Origin: Uruburuella suis | GTDB taxonomy: Bacteria; Pseudomonadota; Gammaproteobacteria; Burkholderiales; Neisseriaceae | Reading direction: 5' to 3' | Assembly: GCF_004341385.1 (NCBI RefSeq) | Contig: NZ_SLXE01000017.1 | Span: 1-58,630, forward strand | Length of the DNA: 58,630 nucleotides | Shown: piece by piece, positions 1-7,529 of the stretch | Layout of the letters: each line of letters begins with the position of its first letter | How positions within the stretch are numbered: the first letter of the stretch is position 1 | Made by a program: the position numbers and the translations under genes | Notes under the pieces: generated by a model | What the model was told of the DNA's origin: nothing | What the model saw: only the letters and a program-made list of their open reading frames with translations | The model's database searches: none

Positions 1-88
1 CAAGGTTGAACACCTTGCGAGCATTTTCAACGCAGCAGGCGCGTTTTTGAGCCAAAATATTGCCGCGTGATGAAATGTGAACAGACCC
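1..88 (-). repeat. 159-bp miniature element (family A), truncated by the window start
   Basis: The sequence is the reverse orientation of the copies at 28737, 55014 and 58522. Its right terminus ends in ACAGACCC and is followed by TA (89-90), the same flanking dinucleotide seen at the other copies. Only part of the 159 bp is inside the window. It has no coding potential of its own. The class (non-autonomous DNA transposon) is inferred from size, terminal inverted repeats and TA flanks. Confidence 0.85.
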
Positions 89-110
89 TAAGCATAAGCC
101 AGCATCAAAC

Positions 111-140
111 AGGCCGTCTGAAACTTTTCAGACGGCCTTT
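111..140. terminator. Paired-DUS hairpin upstream of speC
   Basis: AGGCCGTCTGAAA at 111-123 and its reverse complement at 126-138 form a stem with a two-base loop, followed by a short T run. This inverted DUS pair is the usual neisserial terminator form. It probably ends whatever gene lies left of the window. Confidence 0.6.
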
Positions 141-250
141 CTGTATAGCCCCTTTCCGCCCCATTCCACCCTGCATTTGCTATAGACACCCTGCTCTATT
201 TGCCCTATTCTTTTGCCCTGAAAACCACCCGCACACAAAAGGACAAGCCC

Positions 251-2398
251 ATGAAAATCGCCGCCAGCAAAGGCACCGAATTTGCATTTGAGTGCAACTA
301 CAAAACCATGGACATCGACATGACCGATTTCACCAACGTGTGTGCCGTGGTGGCCACGGTGGCCGATTTGACTATGGTGTGGGAAGAATTGGAACGCATC
401 GGCTTTGCCGTGCCGATTTTCGCAGCGGTGGAATACGGCCAGAGCGTGCCGGCCGAATGGCTGCCCGAAGTGTATGGCGTGATTGAATTGTCGCTCGACC
501 AAAAATATTACAACGGCCAGCTCATCAATGCCGCCGCGGCCGATTATATCGATTCGCTCGACCCGCCCTTTTTCCAGGCCTTAAAAAACTACACCGATTA
601 CGGCAACGCCGCTTTCGACTGCCCCGGCCACCAAGGCGGCCAATTTTTCCGCAAGCACCCTTCCGGCCGCCGCTTTTTCCTTTATTTCGGCGAAACCTTA
701 TTTCGCGCCGATTCTTGCAACGCCGATGTGCGCTTGGGCGATTTGCTGATACACGAAGGCCCCGCCTATGCCGCACAGGCGCATGCGGCCAAAGTGTATA
801 ACGCCGACAAAACTTATTTCGTGCTCAACGGCACCTCCGCCGCCAACAAAGTGTGCATCAACGCGCTGGTGGCACACGGCGATTTGGTGCTCTTTGACCG
901 CAACAACCACAAATCGGTGCATCAAGGCGCGCTCACCATGAGCGGCGGCATTCCCGTGTATATGCAAACCGCGCGCAATGCCTATGGCTTAATCGGCGGC
1001 ATTCCCGCAGCCGATTTCGACGAGCAAACCATACGCGCGCGCATACGCGAAGTGGCGCCCGAGCGCGCCGATGAAGCGCGCCCGTTTCGCTTGGCGGTGA
1101 TTCAGCTGGGCACTTACGACGGCACGATTTACAACGCCCGCCAGGTGCTCGAGCGCATCGGCCATTTGTGCGACTATATTTTGTTTGATTCCGCCTGGGT
1201 GGGCTACGAGCAGTTTATTCCGATGATGCGCGATTGCTCGCCGCTCTTGCTCGATTTGAATGAAAACGACCCCGGCATTTTGGTGACCCAATCGGTGCAC
1301 AAACAACAAGCCGGCTTTTCGCAAACTTCGCAAATTCATAAAAAAGACAACCACATCAGCACCCAGCCACGCTATTGCAACCACAAGCGCTTCAACAACG
1401 CTTTTATGATGCATGCCTCTACCAGCCCGTTTTACCCGCTGTTTGCCTCGCTGGATGTCAATGCCAAAATGCACAAAGGCAAAGCCGGCCTGCGCATGTG
1501 GCGCGAGTGCGTGATCGGCGGCATCGAAGCGCGCAAAATGCTGCTGCAAACCTGCAAACTCATCAAGCCTTTCGTGCCGCCCAAGGTTGACGGCACGCCG
1601 TGGCAGGCACACGACACCGAGCAAATGGTGGACGACATCCGCTATTTCCGTTTTGCCAAAGATGCGGCCTGGCACGATTTCGACGGCTACGCCGAAAACC
1701 AATATTTCATCGACCCCTGCAAGCTTTTGCTCACCACGCCCGGCATCAACCGCGACACCGGCGAATACGAAGCCACCGGTATTCCCGCTTCCGTGCTGGC
1801 GCATTATCTGCGCGAGCGCTCGCTGATTCCCGAAAAAGCCGACCTCAATTCGATTTTGTTTTTGCTCACACCGGCGGAAAACATGGCCAAATTCCAGCAT
1901 TTGGTGGCCACCATCGCCCGCTTTGAAGAGCTATACGAAGCCGATGTGTGGGTGCGCGAAATGCTGCCCGGCCTCGTGGCGGCGCACCCCGTGTATCAAA
2001 ACATGCGCATTCAGGATTTGTGCCGCAAAATGCACAACTTCTACCGCGAACACAAACTCAACCAATTGCTGCAAGACATGTTTCAGCGCGAAAAATGGCC
2101 GAAGCTGGCGCAAATGCCGTCTGAAACCCACGATGCCTATATCCGCAACCGCATCGAGCTTGTGCCTTTGAGCCGAATCGAAGGCCGCATCGCCGCCGAG
2201 GGCGCGCTGCCCTATCCGCCCGGCGTGCTCTGCATCGTGCCCGGCGAAGTGTGGGGCGGCGCGGCTTTGCAATATTTCCGCGCGCTCGAAGAAGGCGTCA
2301 ACGAATTGCCCGGCTTCGAGCCGGAAATCCAGGGCGTGTATTGGGAGCGCGACGAAGCCGGACGCAAATACGCGCTGGCTTATGTGGTGAAACAATAA
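251..2398 (+). CDS. speC: Ornithine decarboxylase, PLP-dependent (SpeC type)
   Basis: Decarboxylates L-ornithine to putrescine, the entry step of polyamine synthesis, in the cytoplasm. The 715-aa product has the layout of fold-type I Orn/Lys/Arg decarboxylases: an N-terminal wing (about 1-110), a PLP domain and a C-terminal domain. The PLP-binding lysine is in SVHKQQAGFSQTSQIHKKD (Lys about 351). From memory of E. coli SpeC, the stretches DCPGHQ-GQFFRKHP, YFVLNGTSAANKV, LFDRNNHKS and DSAWVGYEQFIPMM match that enzyme better than the lysine or arginine decarboxylases, and the length (711 aa in E. coli) agrees. The start at 251 follows AAAGGA; an earlier in-frame ATG at 200 has no ribosome site and lies outside the family alignment. 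It appears monocistronic, with hairpins on both sides. The substrate is inferred from similarity. Confidence 0.88.
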   Translation: MKIAASKGTEFAFECNYKTMDIDMTDFTNVCAVVATVADLTMVWEELERIGFAVPIFAAVEYGQSVPAEWLPEVYGVIELSLDQKYYNGQLINAAAADYIDSLDPPFFQALKNYTDYGNAAFDCPGHQGGQFFRKHPSGRRFFLYFGETLFRADSCNADVRLGDLLIHEGPAYAAQAHAAKVYNADKTYFVLNGTSAANKVCINALVAHGDLVLFDRNNHKSVHQGALTMSGGIPVYMQTARNAYGLIGGIPAADFDEQTIRARIREVAPERADEARPFRLAVIQLGTYDGTIYNARQVLERIGHLCDYILFDSAWVGYEQFIPMMRDCSPLLLDLNENDPGILVTQSVHKQQAGFSQTSQIHKKDNHISTQPRYCNHKRFNNAFMMHASTSPFYPLFASLDVNAKMHKGKAGLRMWRECVIGGIEARKMLLQTCKLIKPFVPPKVDGTPWQAHDTEQMVDDIRYFRFAKDAAWHDFDGYAENQYFIDPCKLLLTTPGINRDTGEYEATGIPASVLAHYLRERSLIPEKADLNSILFLLTPAENMAKFQHLVATIARFEELYEADVWVREMLPGLVAAHPVYQNMRIQDLCRKMHNFYREHKLNQLLQDMFQREKWPKLAQMPSETHDAYIRNRIELVPLSRIEGRIAAEGALPYPPGVLCIVPGEVWGGAALQYFRALEEGVNELPGFEPEIQGVYWERDEAGRKYALAYVVKQ

Positions 2399-2421
2399 AG
2401 CTCGAGACCTTTGCCTGTTAT

Positions 2422-2468
2422 ATATTGAGGCCGCCTGAAACTATTTTATGTTCAGACGGCCTCAATAT
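2422..2468. terminator. Hairpin after speC
   Basis: ATATTGAGGCCG-CTGAA pairs with TTCAGACGGCCTCAATAT across a loop of about 11 bases. One arm is a perfect DUS and the other carries one change (GCCGCCTGAA). The position just after the speC stop fits a terminator. Confidence 0.6.
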
Positions 2469-2487
2469 TACATTCCGCCCATTATCT

Positions 2488-2508
2488 TAACCAAAACTTG
2501 GTTATAAT
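2488..2508 (+). promoter_or_regulatory. mip promoter -10 with overlapping palindrome
   Basis: TAACCAA-AAC-TTGGTTA (2488-2504) is a perfect 7-3-7 palindrome. It overlaps a perfect TATAAT (2503-2508) placed 31 bases before the mip start. A palindrome over a -10 box is a common repressor-site arrangement. No known regulator is recognised, so the operator role is inference. Confidence 0.45.
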
Positions 2509-2539
2509 GCTTTTTTACGTTTTTCATTCAGGAATCATC

Positions 2540-3310
2540 ATGAACAAAACTTTCAAACTCGGTGCCGTTGCGCTGGCTTCCGCCCTTGCTCTGGCCGCCT
2601 GCAAACAAGAAGTGAAAAGCGCCGATGCCGCTTCCGGCACGCAAACCGCTTCTGCCGCCGCCTCCGAGCTGGGCACACCCGCGCAACAAGCCAGCTACGC
2701 CATGGGTGTAGATATCGGCCGCTCGCTCAAGCAAATGAAAGACCAAGGCACCGAGATTGACATCAAGCTCTTCAACGAAGCCGTGCAAACCATGTTGGAT
2801 GGCAAAGAGCCGAAAATGAATGAGCAACAGGCGCAAGAAGTGATGATGGCATTCTTGGCCGAGCAACAGCAAAAAGCACAAGCCAAAATGGCGGAAGATG
2901 CCAAAACCAATCTTGAAAAAGGCGAAGCCTTCCTGAAAGAAAACGCCGCCAAAGAAGGTGTGAAAACCACCGCCTCCGGCCTGCAATATCAAGTGAAAAC
3001 CGAGGGCAGCGGCCCGCAGCCCAAAGCCGATGAAATCGTTACCGTGGAATACGAAGGCCGCCTGATCGACGGCAGCGTGTTCGACAGCAGCAAACAGCAC
3101 GGCAACGAGCCGGTCACTTTCCCGCTCAACCAAGTGATTCCGGGCTGGACCGAAGGCTTGCAGCTGATGAAAGAAGGCAGCGAATACACCTTCTTCGTGC
3201 CGGCCAAACTGGCCTACGGCGACCGCGCCATGGGCGACAAAATCGGCCCCAACAGCACGCTGGTGTTTGATGTGAAGCTGGTTAAAGTGGGCGCGCCCAA
3301 AGCCAAATAA
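2540..3310 (+). CDS. mip: Mip/FkpA-type peptidyl-prolyl isomerase lipoprotein
   Basis: Catalyses cis-trans isomerisation of X-Pro bonds in the cell envelope. The 256-aa product starts with a lipoprotein signal ending in the lipobox LALAAC (Cys about 21), which predicts a lipid-anchored protein. A helical dimerisation region (about 50-140, with SYAMGVDIGRSLKQMK) is followed by an FKBP domain (about 150-256) carrying VTVEYEGRLIDG-VFDSS, VIPGWTEGLQLM and LVFDVKLV. The order and motifs match the neisserial macrophage infectivity potentiator closely. The ATG at 2540 is preferred over 2498 because it follows GGAA and begins the signal peptide. It is expressed alone, between the palindromic promoter and a DUS hairpin terminator. 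Survival in phagocytes is known for pathogenic relatives and is only inferred here. Confidence 0.92.
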   Translation: MNKTFKLGAVALASALALAACKQEVKSADAASGTQTASAAASELGTPAQQASYAMGVDIGRSLKQMKDQGTEIDIKLFNEAVQTMLDGKEPKMNEQQAQEVMMAFLAEQQQKAQAKMAEDAKTNLEKGEAFLKENAAKEGVKTTASGLQYQVKTEGSGPQPKADEIVTVEYEGRLIDGSVFDSSKQHGNEPVTFPLNQVIPGWTEGLQLMKEGSEYTFFVPAKLAYGDRAMGDKIGPNSTLVFDVKLVKVGAPKAK

Positions 3311-3331
3311 CAAATCGGATTTGCAAGCTTG

Positions 3332-3364
3332 AAAGGCCGTCTGAAAGGTTTCAGACGGCCTTTT
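3332..3364 (+). terminator. Paired-DUS terminator of mip
   Basis: AAAGGCCGTCTGAAA, a GG loop, and the exact reverse complement, followed by TTTT. It lies 22 bases after the mip stop. Confidence 0.8.
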
Positions 3365-3658
3365 ATCATCATCACAACCTTGCAGCAAGCGTAGACACGA
3401 TTAGCTTTGTTAAAACAAAGCGTAATCATACGCATGACACAAAACGATGTTGTCTGAAACTTTTTTCAGACGGCATTGTTTTGTCAGATTGAAAGCTTTG
3501 TAATACCGAATATCTGTCGCAACTGCAAAGACGGCTGCCCAGTACAAAGCAGCGCCGTTGGTGCGCACGCCGCGCTTTTTTGCGGTGTAATCATATGCAT
3601 GTATCGTGCACGGCATTGGATGTAAGTTAATTGAATCTTGCAGGCCGTCTGAAACGCC
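3365..3658. repeat. Gene-free repeat mosaic (module E) after mip
   Basis: There is no convincing gene between mip and the lipoprotein gene at 3924. The stretch 3389-3441 (CGATTAGCTTTGTTAAAACAAAG core) recurs in inverse orientation at 17211-17268. The piece GGTGCGCACGCCGC...GCGG-GTAATCATA (about 3558-3595) recurs at 3819-3853 and 17103-17145. Single DUS copies separate the pieces. Short frames on the minus strand here are made of repeat sequence and are not credible proteins. Confidence 0.6.
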
Positions 3659-3808
3659 AATAGTGAAATGCATAAAAAAGTGATACGGCGGGTAGGTTGG
3701 TTTTCAACCCAACAAATCCACAGGCCGTCTGAAACGTTGGGTTTATCAACCCAACCTACGCCGTTGTAAAATGGCGTTCCGTGCCACTTTTTCTTGCATT
3801 CACCATAT
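3659..3808. repeat. ~150-bp palindromic element, family B, copy 1
   Basis: The ends are imperfect inverted repeats built on TAGTGAAATGCA-AAAAAGTG. The interior holds GGTAGGTTGG and AACCCAACCTAC arms around a central DUS. The same architecture occurs at 26241-26496, 29181-29285 and 35462-35612. It is non-coding. Confidence 0.7.
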
Positions 3809-3864
3809 TTGACTTTGGGTGCGCACGCCGCGTTTTTTGCGGCGTAATTCATATGCCTAACATA

Positions 3865-3897
3865 AAAATGCCGTCTGAAACTTTCAGACGGCATTTT
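3865..3897. terminator. Paired-DUS terminator, bidirectional
   Basis: AAAATGCCGTCTGAAA and its exact reverse complement around a one-base centre, with A and T runs on both sides so it can act on either strand. It lies 26 bases beyond the stop of the minus-strand lipoprotein gene. It uses the ATGCCGTCTGAA form of the DUS. Confidence 0.75.
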
Positions 3898-3923
3898 GCA
3901 ACGGTGGCCGAGAAAACATGCGC

Positions 3924-5321
3924 TTAAGAAGCTTTGCGCCCCACCACATGCTCTTCAATCACATTGGGCGCTTGCGGCAATTCGATGTCTTCCACATCAC
4001 CGCTGTCATACGCAGTGTCCGCATAGCCGTCAATAGCGGACAAGCCGTATGCATCTTGGCTTTTGACGGATTTAATCAAATCGGCAATTTCAATCACTTT
4101 GGCATTTTGCGGTTTAAATGCAAACACCGGCTTGCCGTAGTTGAAAAGCTTCACGCCCGCATCGATGTTCAACACCTGCGCTTTGCTGCCGTTTAGCTGC
4201 ATATATTGGCGCAGGCCGAGCAGACGGCCTTTTCGGTCGAGATAAAGGCTGGTAAACATCGGGCTACCGAGCATTTTGTCGGCATCAAACATTTGATTGG
4301 CCTCTAAACTTTGGCGGGCAAATTCACGCACTTCTTCATAGCCTTCAGCCGTGGCGCCGGCTTCGGGTGTGGTGCGCTCCAACTCATCGAGTTTGGCGAG
4401 GAAATCGCGCAACAGCGCTTCATTATAAAGGCGGCTGTTGGCCGTGTTCATCGAATATTCCACGCGGTAGCGGCTGCCGGTTTGCTTGCCGAAAGCGTCC
4501 ATTTCTTTCAAGCGGAAGGCTTCGGGCGGCAAAGCTGAGTAAGCGCTGTAGGCCGCTTGCACAAAGGCATTCATGGCATTGCGCAGCGGCAGGCCTTTTT
4601 TGTCTTTTTCGCTGAGCGTGAAGCGTATCGGCTCGTGAATCAGGCGCTCGCGCATCGGCATGTCGGTGAAAAAGCCCAGCACCACCGGCACCAGCGCCGG
4701 CGTGTCGACGGTAACACTCATGTCTTTGCCGTTAAACAGCATCGGCACTTTAATCGAAGTGTATTCATTGCGCCCTTGCAGCACCAATTCAGGCGTGAGC
4801 TCCATTTTTTCTGCACGCAAATCCAATGCACCGTCCACTTTCAGACGGCCATTGGCAATATAATGCGCCAGCGCCGGATATTCTTGCAGGTAATCTGCCA
4901 TTTTGCCGCCCATGTTGCTGGCATAAGCATCAATAAAAGCCTGCATGGCAGCGGCTTCGTCTTGTGCGGCGGCAATGGCGGCGGCTTCCTGCTCGGTTTC
5001 AGCCGGCGAAGCATCACTTGCCGCTGCGGCATCGGCAGCCGCTGCGGCGGCGCTTGCGGCGGTAATGGCTTCATCAGCAGCGGCGGTTTCATCAGCCAAG
5101 GCTTGTGCCTGCCGGTTTACCGAAACGGTTTCCGGCGCCACGCCCTCTTGCGGTTTGCTCAAATAAGCGCGCATTTCGCCTTGGAAATTATAGCTGTGAT
5201 CTTGCTTCAAGCTGCGCGCCATCGAAATTTGCGCCATTTCATACGGTGTTTTGTCGTTGAGGCTGCCGCAGGCGCTCAAGCCCAACACCGCCAGCGAGGC
5301 GGCCAATAAGGTTTTTTTCAT
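3924..5321 (-). CDS. Lipoprotein of unknown function with alanine-rich segment
   Basis: I do not recognise the family. The 465-aa product has a lipoprotein signal: a lysine start, a hydrophobic core and the lipobox LGLSAC, with Cys at about 18. After about 60 residues comes a low-complexity stretch of roughly 55 residues dominated by Ala, Asp and Glu (about 75-130), likely a flexible linker. Next is a mixed alpha/beta body of about 330 residues without cysteines or an obvious catalytic motif. The C-terminus is acidic, then ends in basic residues. It is probably an envelope-anchored protein facing the periplasm. It stands alone, convergent with mip and divergent from the reductase gene at 5459. 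The start at 5321 begins the signal peptide; the upstream strand carries GGGAGCAG about 6 bases before the ATG. Confidence 0.8.
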   Translation of the reverse strand: MKKTLLAASLAVLGLSACGSLNDKTPYEMAQISMARSLKQDHSYNFQGEMRAYLSKPQEGVAPETVSVNRQAQALADETAAADEAITAASAAAAAADAAAASDASPAETEQEAAAIAAAQDEAAAMQAFIDAYASNMGGKMADYLQEYPALAHYIANGRLKVDGALDLRAEKMELTPELVLQGRNEYTSIKVPMLFNGKDMSVTVDTPALVPVVLGFFTDMPMRERLIHEPIRFTLSEKDKKGLPLRNAMNAFVQAAYSAYSALPPEAFRLKEMDAFGKQTGSRYRVEYSMNTANSRLYNEALLRDFLAKLDELERTTPEAGATAEGYEEVREFARQSLEANQMFDADKMLGSPMFTSLYLDRKGRLLGLRQYMQLNGSKAQVLNIDAGVKLFNYGKPVFAFKPQNAKVIEIADLIKSVKSQDAYGLSAIDGYADTAYDSGDVEDIELPQAPNVIEEHVVGRKAS

Positions 5322-5422
5322 GCTCTGCTCCCTTGTATTATCTTAAATATAAAGAGCGCTTATTCTAAAGTAGAAAACCCGTTCGGGCTACTGCGCAGCC
5401 AGCAAAACACGCGAAAATTCGC

Positions 5423-5428
5423 TATAAT
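5423..5428 (+). promoter_or_regulatory. -10 box of the flavin reductase gene
   Basis: A perfect TATAAT lies 30 bases before the ATG at 5459. No good -35 hexamer is visible at 17 bases, so the assignment rests on the -10 alone. Confidence 0.4.
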
Positions 5429-5458
5429 CGGCTCTTTTCCGCCAGCCTGCTCCGAATT

Positions 5459-6472
5459 ATGCCTTATACCGTTACCCTCGCCCCCGACCACACCGCTTTC
5501 ACCGTTGAAACCGGCGAGCCGATTTTGGCTGCGGCCAAACGCCAAAACCTCAATCTGCCCCATTCCTGCCAAAACGGCATTTGCGGCCAATGCAAGGCCG
5601 AAGTGCTCTCCGGCCAAGTGCAACAGGGCAGCCATGCCGAATTGGCGCTGAGCAGCGAAGAGATGGCCGAGGGCAAAATATTGATGTGTTGCAGCACGGC
5701 GCAAAGCGATGTGGCGCTGAAAGTGGCGGGTTACAACGGTGCCGGTGCGCCACCGGTAAAAACGCTGCCCGCGCGCGTGGCCGGCATCGAATTTCTCCAT
5801 GATGTGGCGCTGCTCAAGCTGGCTCTGCCCAAAGCGCCGCCTTTTGTGTTTTGGCCCGGCCAATACATTGATATTCTGCTGCGCGACAACCATGTGCGCA
5901 GCTATTCGATGGCCAATCATCCGGCCAATGCCGATATTTTGGAATTGCATATCCGCAAACACGAGGGCGGTTTGTTTTCCAATATGTTGTTTGGCGAAGC
6001 GGCCAGCGTGAAAGAAAAAGCCATTTTGCGCATTCGCGGCCCTTTGGGCACATTCACCCTGCAAGAGAGCGAGAAGCCGGTGATCATGCTCGCCACCGGC
6101 ACCGGCTTTGCGCCGATAAAAAGCCTGTTGCGCCACATGATTGCCATCGGCAGCCGCCGACCTGTGCACCTTTATTGGGGCGCGCGCCATGAAGCGGATC
6201 TGTATCAATTGCAAGAAGCCGCCGATTTGATTGCCGAGCTGCCCGATGCACGTTTCACGCCGGTGTTATCGAGGCCGTCTGAAAGCTGGGCGGGTGCGCG
6301 CGGCTACATCCAGCAGCATGTGTTGACCGATTATGCCGATTTATCGGCCTTTGAAGTGTATGCCTGCGGCTCGAGCAAAATGATCATGGGCGCGCAGCAA
6401 GTGCTCGAGCAAGAACGCGGCCTGCCCAAAAATGCTTTTTTCTCCGATGCTTTTACAGAAGCGGCCGTCTGA
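5459..6472 (+). CDS. Ferredoxin-fused NAD(P)H-flavin reductase (AscD/DdhD-like)
   Basis: A 337-aa electron-transfer flavoprotein. Residues 1-90 form a plant-type 2Fe-2S ferredoxin with cysteines in SCQNGICGQC and a fourth in LMCCS. Residues 100-200 form the FAD domain of the ferredoxin-NADP reductase family, with RSYSMAN. Residues 210-337 form the NAD(P) domain, with ATGTGFAPIKS and YACGS. This order is that of CDP-6-deoxy-delta-3,4-glucoseen reductase and of phenol-hydroxylase-type reductases. No deoxysugar genes are nearby, so the annotation name probably does not describe the substrate. It more likely supplies electrons to an unknown oxygenase or reductase. The ATG is preceded by only a weak ribosome site. 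A DUS is embedded in the coding region at about 6272. Confidence 0.85.
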   Translation: MPYTVTLAPDHTAFTVETGEPILAAAKRQNLNLPHSCQNGICGQCKAEVLSGQVQQGSHAELALSSEEMAEGKILMCCSTAQSDVALKVAGYNGAGAPPVKTLPARVAGIEFLHDVALLKLALPKAPPFVFWPGQYIDILLRDNHVRSYSMANHPANADILELHIRKHEGGLFSNMLFGEAASVKEKAILRIRGPLGTFTLQESEKPVIMLATGTGFAPIKSLLRHMIAIGSRRPVHLYWGARHEADLYQLQEAADLIAELPDARFTPVLSRPSESWAGARGYIQQHVLTDYADLSAFEVYACGSSKMIMGAQQVLEQERGLPKNAFFSDAFTEAAV

Positions 6473-6491
6473 ATCATCCCTCAGTAAAATC

Positions 6492-6525
6492 AAAATCGGC
6501 TCAGATATTTATCTGAGCCGATTTT
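6492..6525 (+). terminator. Strong intrinsic terminator, non-DUS
   Basis: A perfect 16-bp stem (AAAATCGGCTCAGATA and its complement) with a two-base loop. It ends in TTTT, 20 bases after the reductase stop. Confidence 0.85.
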
Positions 6526-6593
6526 GCTTAAACCGCCTTAACCTGCCTCTATCTGCTTCATTTTCAAGCTTTTCCCCGCCAACCGTGCCAACC

Positions 6594-6634
6594 TTGACTT
6601 GTATCAAAGCCGGAACACAGTTTTTATCTATAAT
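6594..6634 (+). promoter_or_regulatory. FNR-type class II promoter of the DUF3149 gene
   Basis: TTGAC-TTGT-ATCAA (6594-6607) differs from the FNR consensus TTGAT-N4-ATCAA at one base. A perfect TATAAT lies at 6629-6634. The distance from the centre of the site (6600.5) to the end of the -10 box is 33.5 bases, as expected for FNR bound near -41.5. No -35 box lies at normal spacing, which fits an activator-dependent promoter. Regulation by FNR is inferred. Confidence 0.55.
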
Positions 6635-6696
6635 CGCACCAACGCTGCAAAAAGCGCATCAACAACAGCAATAACAAAATATTAAAGGGAACGATT

Positions 6697-6831
6697 ATGG
6701 AGCTGCTTAAAGAATTATTCGCCTCGCCTGTGGGCATTTTATCTTTTATCACCATTGCTTTTGTGATTGTGATTGCCACTTTTTTATTTTTCTGGGTGAA
6801 AAAACAAGCCGACCAAGCCCCGAAAAACTGA
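6697..6831 (+). CDS. Small single-pass membrane protein, DUF3149 type
   Basis: A 44-aa peptide starting MELLKELFASPVG, with a hydrophobic helix of about 22 residues (SFITIAFVIVIATFLFFW) and a short basic tail. It resembles the DUF3149 family of small inner-membrane proteins of Neisseriaceae and other beta-proteobacteria, whose function is unknown. AAAGGGA lies about 7 bases before the ATG. It is a single-gene unit between an FNR-like promoter and a strong terminator, which argues that it is a real gene despite its size. An anaerobic or micro-aerobic role, for example as an accessory to a respiratory complex, is suggested only by the promoter. Confidence 0.8.
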   Translation: MELLKELFASPVGILSFITIAFVIVIATFLFFWVKKQADQAPKN

Positions 6832-6873
6832 TTTACCTGCTGTATCTCTTTCCTCTTGATGTGTGTGTGTTTA

Positions 6874-6903
6874 GGGTGTGACCGTGGTCACACCCTTTTT
6901 TTT
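6874..6903 (+). terminator. Terminator of the DUF3149 gene
   Basis: GGGTGTGACC, a two-base loop, GGTCACACCC and eight T residues. Confidence 0.9.
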
Positions 6904-6908
6904 ATCTG

Positions 6909-6963
6909 CAACAGGCCGTCTGAAAAGCCGGTTATCTACGGTTATCTTTCAGACGGCCTGTTG
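6909..6963. terminator. Convergent DUS pair before the glnB 3' end
   Basis: CAACAGGCCGTCTGAAA and its exact reverse complement are separated by about 21 bases. They lie between the DUF3149 gene and the end of glnB, so they can terminate glnB on the minus strand. Confidence 0.6.
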
Positions 6964-6973
6964 ATCACGATTT

Positions 6974-7312
6974 TCACACAGCCGCATCGGAGCGCTCGCC
7001 GGTGCGGATGCGCACGGCTTCTTCAATGGGCGACACAAAAATTTTGCCGTCGCCGATTTTGCCCGAGCGCGCCGCTTCCACAATCACTTCCACCGCACGT
7101 TCCACATCGGCATCGGCGAGCACCAGCTCGAGTTTGACTTTGGGCAGAAAATCCACCGCATATTCTGCACCGCGGTAAATTTCGGTGTGCCCTTTTTGGC
7201 GGCCGAAACCTTTCACCTCGCTCACCGTCATGCCGGTGATGCCGATTTCGGTTAAGGCTTCACGCACATCATCGAGCTTGAAAGGTTTGATGATGGCTTC
7301 TATTTTTTTCAT
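6974..7312 (-). CDS. glnB: Nitrogen regulatory protein P-II
   Basis: The 112-aa trimeric signal protein senses 2-oxoglutarate and ATP/ADP. It controls glutamine synthetase adenylylation and the NtrB kinase in relatives. The start MKKIEAIIKPFKLDDV, the T-loop with Tyr51 in HTEIYRGAEY (the uridylylation site of the family), KGFGRQ and GDGKIFVSP-EEAVRIRTGE are all present. The frame is open far upstream to 7942, but that extension overlaps purL and does not belong to the family. AAGGAGG sits just before the ATG at 7312 and fixes the start. It is divergent from purL, with about 217 bases between, and no ammonium transporter is adjacent. GlnB and GlnK cannot be separated by sequence alone; the lack of amtB favours glnB. 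Confidence 0.95.
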   Translation of the reverse strand: MKKIEAIIKPFKLDDVREALTEIGITGMTVSEVKGFGRQKGHTEIYRGAEYAVDFLPKVKLELVLADADVERAVEVIVEAARSGKIGDGKIFVSPIEEAVRIRTGERSDAAV

Positions 7313-7529
7313 ACGGCCTCCTTGTGTGTTGGGCTTATCGGTTGCTGATGAGGTGAAATTAACATAAACATCCGCTTTACACAATCGGCTTGCATACGGG
7401 CTTTTCAGCCTTGTTGCGGCAAGGCACAACGGCCGTCTGAAGCACACTTTCTGCATAAAATACCCAAGCAGAAAAGGCGGATTCGGCGTACAATCGCACT
7501 TCTTTCCAACCGCACTGTGAGCCGAATTT

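Noticed and set aside
989..1900. 303-aa minus-strand frame under speC
   Set aside because: Rich in His, Gln and Arg as expected for the antisense of a GC-rich gene; no ribosome site and no family features.
3410..3894. Overlapping minus-strand frames (87 and 136 aa) after mip
   Set aside because: They run through repeat modules and DUS hairpins and have no independent support.
5459..6472. Deoxysugar biosynthesis role for the ferredoxin-flavin reductase
   Set aside because: The usual database name implies CDP-sugar reduction, but no partner dehydrase or sugar nucleotide genes lie nearby; the general reductase call is safer.
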